Made by a program: the position numbers and the translations under genes
The notes under the pieces: generated by a model
Told to the model about the DNA's origin: nothing
What the model saw: the letters and a program-made list of their open reading frames with translations, nothing else
The model's database searches: none
Assembly (NCBI GenBank): GCA_002404095.1
Contig: DHJA01000152.1
Span: 402 to 9,282 of the forward strand
Source of the DNA: Planctomycetaceae bacterium UBA4732
Lineage (GTDB): Bacteria; Planctomycetota; Planctomycetia; Gemmatales; Gemmataceae
DNA length: 8,881 nt
Direction: 5' to 3'
Shown here: piece by piece, positions 5,838 to 8,881 of the stretch
How the letters are laid out: the number at the start of each line of letters is the position of its first letter
Numbering within the stretch: position 1 is the first letter of the stretch

Positions 5838-5861
5838 CTCGCCTAAACCCGGCGGCTCGCC
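5826..5861 (+). repeat. Perfect 18-bp tandem duplication
   Basis: TAAACCCGGCGGCTCGCC occurs at 5826-5843 and again immediately at 5844-5861. The first copy contains the 3' arm of the second REP-like hairpin, so the duplication offers two alternative 3' arms for one 5' arm. It ends 59 bases before the TPR gene start. Confidence 0.85.
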
Positions 5862-5920
5862 TTGGCATTTCCCCATCTCTCCGCCCTTCACTACGCGATC
5901 GCCGTCTTCGGGGCTAGGTA

Positions 5921-7222
5921 ATGTTTCGTTCCCTCGGCTATGTGATCTGGAAGCGTCCCAAGACGACGGCCCTGGTCCTGGCCCTCTTGGTTCTTATCGG
6001 GGCTGGCGTGGGGCTGTATGTCTATGTGTTTCAACAGTGGGATGCGGCCAGGACGGCGGTGAAAGAGGGTCGGCCGGCCGAAGCCCGCGCCGGCCTGGTC
6101 TTGTGTTTGTCGGTCTGGCCCTATAGCGTCCCGGTGCATATCCTCGCGGCCCGTCGCGCCCGTATGATGGGTGATTTTGCCGGGGCGGAAGCGCAGCTCC
6201 AACGGTGCCTGAGGCTCCAAAAAGGGGCGTCGGCAGACGTGCAAATCGAGTTTCTCCTCATGCGCGTTCAAAGAGGAGAAGTGGACGACGTGGCGGAGGA
6301 ACTCTTCCAGCACGTCCAGAACAAATCCTCGGAATCTACCTTGATTACGGAGACAATGGCCCGGGCCTATATGGACAAACTCCGCTATGGCCCGGCCTTG
6401 CAATGTCTGGATCGCTGGATCGAAGCGAGTCCCGAGGAGGCCAAGCCCCACCATTGGCGGGGATGGGTTTTGGAGCGCCTCGACGAGACGGATGCGGCGA
6501 TAGAGGATTATCGGCGGGCGCTGGAGTTGGATCCCGGCCTCATCGCGGTTCGCCTTCGCATGGCGGAACTCATGTTGGAGAAGGCGAACCCGCCCGATGC
6601 CCTCGTTTATCTGGAGCCGCTGAGCAAACAATTCCCCGACCATCCCGAGGTGATAGCGCTGCTCGGGCGCTGTCGCTTTTTGCAAGGTCAAACCGAAGAG
6701 GCGGGGCGCCTGATGGAAGCGGCCGTGAAGCAACGGCCGGAAGACGGCCCTCTCCTCAACACGTTGGCCAAACTGAATTTGGGAGATGGCAAGGCGGTCG
6801 AAGCGGAGCAATGGGCGCGGCAAGCCCTAAAGGCGGACTCGACCGACGCCGAGGCGGAGAATATTCTGGCGGCCAGTCTTCGTTCGCAAGGCCGTCTGAA
6901 AGAGGCCGACGCCGCGCAGGAACAACACGAGAAAGACATGGTTCTTCTGCGAAAGGTCAATCGGATGCTGGGGGAAGACGCAGACCCGAAGCATCCGACC
7001 CGCAACGCCAGCGACTTCTACGAGGTCGGCGCGATCTTTCTCCGTGGCGGTCAGGACCGCCAGGCGGAATACTGGCTCAATCGCGCCCTGGCACTCGACC
7101 CCGGACATCGGCCGACGCTCCAGGCGTTGGCCGAGTATTACGAAGGTAAGGGCGATGCGGGGAAAGCCGCCGCTTATCGCCAGCGCATTGCCGGAGCGGA
7201 CGGGAAAGCAATTGTCCGTTAA
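5921..7222 (+). CDS. Membrane-anchored tetratricopeptide repeat protein
   Basis: The 433-residue protein has a basic N-terminus (MFRSLGYVIWKRPK), one membrane helix (about 16-37), and then an almost continuous array of TPR helix pairs at roughly 38-71, 72-105, 142-172, 174-207, 208-241, 242-275, 276-309, 364-396 and 398-424. The clearest unit is 174-207, ending in AIEDYRRALELDP. By the positive-inside pattern the TPR domain should face the periplasm. TPRs mediate protein-protein contacts, so a scaffold or assembly role is likely; no catalytic motif is seen. The ATG at 5921 has only a weak, close AGGT upstream. The gene is co-oriented with the DUF1559 and lipoprotein genes but separated by 157 bases of palindromic repeats, so joint transcription is uncertain. 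I do not recognise a named ortholog. Confidence 0.88.
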   Translation: MFRSLGYVIWKRPKTTALVLALLVLIGAGVGLYVYVFQQWDAARTAVKEGRPAEARAGLVLCLSVWPYSVPVHILAARRARMMGDFAGAEAQLQRCLRLQKGASADVQIEFLLMRVQRGEVDDVAEELFQHVQNKSSESTLITETMARAYMDKLRYGPALQCLDRWIEASPEEAKPHHWRGWVLERLDETDAAIEDYRRALELDPGLIAVRLRMAELMLEKANPPDALVYLEPLSKQFPDHPEVIALLGRCRFLQGQTEEAGRLMEAAVKQRPEDGPLLNTLAKLNLGDGKAVEAEQWARQALKADSTDAEAENILAASLRSQGRLKEADAAQEQHEKDMVLLRKVNRMLGEDADPKHPTRNASDFYEVGAIFLRGGQDRQAEYWLNRALALDPGHRPTLQALAEYYEGKGDAGKAAAYRQRIAGADGKAIVR

Positions 7223-7270
7223 AGGCGCCGTTTAGCCGGGACCCGAAGGGGAGCGCGGGGATTTTCGCGT

Positions 7271-7288
7271 TACAATGACCTGAGGAGG
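7271..7288 (+). promoter_or_regulatory. -10 box and strong Shine-Dalgarno of the truncated gene at 7297
   Basis: TACAAT (7271-7276) is a good -10 hexamer; no convincing -35 is seen. GAGGAGG (7282-7288) lies 8 bases before the GTG at 7297 and decides that start. If TACAAT is the -10, the start point would be near the Shine-Dalgarno, giving a very short leader. Confidence 0.45.
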
Positions 7289-7296
7289 ATACGGCC

Positions 7297-7382
7297 GTGC
7301 CGCTGCGCGACCACTTTCGCCCACCGCTCGACGACGAAACCCAGTGGGAGGGTTTTCACGGCGGCTGGCCAATGATGATTGT
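7297..7382 (+). pseudogene. N-terminal fragment of a hypothetical protein cut by an IS-associated deletion
   Basis: From the GTG at 7297 the frame reads PLRDHFRPPLDDETQWEGF and on to HGGWPMMIV, about 29 residues. I recall this N-terminus from a family of planctomycete and cyanobacterial hypothetical proteins, recognised by the MPLRDHFRPPL opening; the function is unknown. The Shine-Dalgarno GAGGAGG supports it as a once-real gene. At 7383 the sequence switches within a codon to the IS end, and the frame then runs through IS and unrelated DNA to a stop at 7584. The remainder of the host gene is not recognisable downstream, so part of it was deleted with most of the IS. Confidence 0.65.
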
Positions 7383-7480
7383 CGCCGCCGTGTGTTGCTT
7401 CCGTTTCCCCGTCATCAGTTCCCCTTTCCTGGGCCATCCGAGTAGCTTACTCGGTGGTCCAGTTTTCGGGGTCCACTATA
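7383..7480 (-). mobile_element. 98-bp remnant of the same IS3-family element
   Basis: Positions 7383-7480 match 331-428 with one mismatch (c7416 against t364). The piece holds the right terminal inverted repeat, the end hairpin, and the first 11 codons of orfA on the minus strand. The other end of the element is absent, and the left boundary falls inside orfA, so this is a deletion scar. Its outer TATA is also present. Confidence 0.9.
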
Positions 7481-7779
7481 CCTTCGTAGTCGTCGTGGTG
7501 TATGTCGGCGTTCGGTCGGCGGACGCCGTGTTGCGAGCTTGCGACGATATTTGGGGCGGACCTCTCTCAAAAAACCGCGACTGATTAAAACAACCGACGA
7601 AAAATCCGCCCGTGATGCCGGCCAGCCAAGCCAACTGACGCCAGGAAAGAAAAATAATTCAAACTGTACCACTACCAATTTCCTTTCCTATTGGCGGCGC
7701 GGCTGGTACACTCCGATCAATGCCTCTCCGGCGCATCCGGGGCCGTCTCGGGCCGCCGCCATTCAGAAAGGAAAGAAAC
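7481..7779. other. 299-bp stretch without a supported gene
   Basis: I see no convincing coding sequence on either strand. The segment after the IS remnant shows no recognisable remainder of the interrupted gene. A weak TACACT (7707-7712) could be a -10 for the CBS-domain gene, but no -35 is evident. An AAAGGA ribosome binding site closes the region at 7767-7772. Confidence 0.5.
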
Positions 7780-8214
7780 GTGGCGATTATCAGCGAAGTT
7801 CTGCTTCAGAAGGGTTCGCAGGTGTGGTCGATTGGCACGAGCGCGACTGCGCTTCAGGCCGCTCTCCTGATGAACGAACACAAAATCGGCGCCTTGGTCG
7901 TCATCGATCAAGGGCGCGTCGCCGGCATGTTTACCGAGCGCGACATTCTGCGGCTCGTGGCGGAGCGCCGCGACCCGGGCGAAACGTCCGTCGGCGACAG
8001 GATGACCACCCAGGTCGTCTGCTGTTCGCCGGCCACGTCGGTGGAGGAGGCCAAATCTGCCATGAAGAACCGTCGCGTCCGCCATCTGCCCGTAGTGGGC
8101 GACGACGACCGCGTACTCGGCGTCATCTCCATCGGCGACCTCAACGCCCTCGAAACCGCCGATCAGCAACAAACGATCTTTATGATGAGCGAATACCTCC
8201 ACGGCCGCGTGTGA
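7780..8214 (+). CDS. CBS domain pair protein
   Basis: Reading from the GTG at 7780, the 144-residue protein consists almost wholly of two CBS domains. The first covers about residues 8-62, with IGALVVIDQGRVAGMFTERD. The second covers about 76-127, with VRHLPVV and VLGVISIGDLN. A short C-terminal helix (128-144) follows. Two tandem CBS domains form a Bateman module that binds adenosyl ligands such as AMP, ATP or SAM, and stand-alone versions of about 140 residues are common. AAAGGA (7767-7772) precedes the GTG by 7 bases and rules in this start; an in-frame ATG at 7720 would add 20 arginine- and proline-rich residues outside the domain. Its partner is unknown; the next gene is a glycosyltransferase 95 bases away. 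Confidence 0.9.
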   Translation: MAIISEVLLQKGSQVWSIGTSATALQAALLMNEHKIGALVVIDQGRVAGMFTERDILRLVAERRDPGETSVGDRMTTQVVCCSPATSVEEAKSAMKNRRVRHLPVVGDDDRVLGVISIGDLNALETADQQQTIFMMSEYLHGRV

Positions 8215-8240
8215 CGCGACGGCCCGCGATGATTTGCCTC

Positions 8241-8309
8241 GATTCCCCTCTTGAGACGCACGGCGGCGGCAACGAAGACGCCGCCGCCGCGACCGCAAGG
8301 ATTCCCCTC
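8241..8309 (+). repeat. 10-bp direct repeats flanking a GC-rich hairpin
   Basis: GATTCCCCTC occurs at 8241-8250 and 8300-8309. Between them GGCGGCG (8262-8268) can pair with CGCCGCC (8279-8285). The second copy forms the spacer between the AAGGA ribosome binding site and the GTG start of the glycosyltransferase. The arrangement suggests a leader rather than coding sequence, but no function is evident. Confidence 0.4.
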
Positions 8310-8864
8310 GTGATCTCGTTCATCGTCCCGGCCCACAACGAGGAAGCGCTGATAGGCCGCACCCTGTCGGCGCTGCACGAGTCGGCCCGGGCGCTGGGCG
8401 AACCCTACAAAATCGTCGTGGCCAACGACGCCTCGACCGACCGCACCGAAGCCATCGCCCTGGAACACGGCGCCCGTGTGGTCGGCGTCAACCGCCGACA
8501 GATTGCGGCGACGGGCAATGCGGGGGCGCGGGCGGCAACGGGCGAAATGTTCATTTTCGTGGACGCCGACACGGTTGTGACAGCGCGGGTGCTGCGGGCG
8601 GCGCTGCGGGCGTTGCGCGCCGGCGCGGTGGGCGGCGGTTGCTCCGTTCGTCTCGACGGGCGCTTGCCGCTCTACGCGATAGTCTTGATGCGCGTCCTGC
8701 CTCCTATCCTTCATGCGTTCGGGTTGGCGGCGGCAGCCGGCTTCTCCCCCTTGGCACGCCGGTCCAGAATCTGCATCCGGCCGCTGTCCACCATGACCAC
8801 GGCCAACGCCGGCGGCGTTACCCCGGCCGGTGCGGCGAATTTCTCAGACAGCGGCAGCGCCTGA
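8310..8864 (+). CDS. Family 2 glycosyltransferase, 3'-truncated
   Basis: From the GTG at 8310 the protein begins VISFIVPAHNEEALIGRTLS, the classic GT2 opening. ANDASTDRT follows, which binds the nucleotide, and then FVDADT with the metal-binding DXD motif. The fold is GT-A; such enzymes move a sugar from a nucleotide donor to a lipid or polysaccharide acceptor. AAGGA (8297-8301) supports the GTG. An in-frame ATG at 8229 would add 27 low-complexity residues and has no ribosome binding site. Similarity runs to about AFGLAA (near 8730); relatives continue with a membrane-proximal and acceptor region. Here the remaining 40 or so codons to the TGA at 8864 are transposase sequence read on the wrong strand. 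The C-terminal part is therefore missing and the enzyme is probably inactive. Confidence 0.75.
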   Translation: MISFIVPAHNEEALIGRTLSALHESARALGEPYKIVVANDASTDRTEAIALEHGARVVGVNRRQIAATGNAGARAATGEMFIFVDADTVVTARVLRAALRALRAGAVGGGCSVRLDGRLPLYAIVLMRVLPPILHAFGLAAAAGFSPLARRSRICIRPLSTMTTANAGGVTPAGAANFSDSGSA

Positions 8865-8881
8865 TAGGCCGCCACTTCCGC
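8711..8881 (-). pseudogene. Transposase fragment (probably ISKra4-like), broken at the glycosyltransferase
   Basis: On the minus strand the frame is open from the window edge: AEVAAYQALPLSEKF, then VTPPALAVVMVDGGRMQILD, then RRAKGEKP. VVM-x-DGGR-x-QI is familiar from multi-domain planctomycete and cyanobacterial transposases that I associate with the ISKra4 family. The reading is lost around 8735-8750, where the + strand glycosyltransferase begins to make sense, and a stop appears at 8711-8713. The junction lies inside both coding regions, so this is a deletion or rearrangement end, not a clean insertion with terminal repeats. The N-terminal part lies beyond the window. Confidence 0.55.

Noticed and set aside
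7415..7678. A minus-strand frame of 87 residues near the IS remnant.
   Set aside because: It overlaps the IS scar and has no ribosome binding site or recognisable domain.
7539..8228. A long in-frame upstream extension of the glycosyltransferase frame.
   Set aside because: It runs through the CBS-domain gene in another frame and is arginine-rich; the glycosyltransferase starts at 8310 (or at most 8229).
1..8881. CRISPR arrays, tRNA or rRNA genes, replication origin.
   Set aside because: No regularly spaced repeats, no tRNA-like cloverleaf or rRNA signature, and no cluster of origin boxes was seen by eye.

Overview
The window looks like a planctomycete chromosome segment, probably Gemmata-like. 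The evidence is a DUF1559 protein with a type IV prepilin-like N-terminus, followed by a small carboxypeptidase-regulatory-like lipoprotein, large TPR proteins, GC-rich DNA, weak or missing Shine-Dalgarno sites on several genes, and many dispersed palindromic repeats. Family assignments come from recognition by eye; no database search was possible.

Layout. Positions 1-84 hold a dispersed inverted-repeat element. An internally deleted IS3-family element (85-428) abuts it. Next comes a structured RNA that I read as a cyclic di-GMP-I (GEMM-I) riboswitch (444-555) with an intrinsic terminator (574-605), both on the + strand. No + strand gene follows: the next gene, a 1038-residue membrane/TPR protein (611-3727), is on the minus strand and ends 5 nt beyond the terminator. 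The 3728-4050 gap carries divergent promoter candidates and a leader terminator. Then follow the DUF1559 pseudopilin-like protein (4051-5094), a lipoprotein (5290-5763) and a membrane-anchored TPR protein (5921-7222), all on +, with palindromic repeats in the gaps.

The right end is genomic scar tissue. A gene beginning at 7297 is cut after about 29 codons and joined to a 98-bp remnant of the same IS end seen at 331-428 (one mismatch). After a 299-bp stretch with no supported gene come an intact two-CBS-domain protein (7780-8214) and a family 2 glycosyltransferase (from 8310). The glycosyltransferase loses family similarity near 8735, where the minus strand reads as a broken transposase running off the window.

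The most interesting object is the riboswitch. Its aptamer core strand (482-489) is perfectly complementary over 8 bases to 570-577, which includes the 5' arm of the terminator. That is a ready-made antiterminator/terminator switch. Its output would be a transcript antisense to the 3' end of the 1038-residue membrane/TPR gene, so ligand would be expected to tune an antisense RNA rather than a downstream mRNA. DUF1559 and the lipoprotein form a pairing common in planctomycetes, presumably an exported surface module. The TPR proteins may be scaffolds, but no pathway can be assigned.
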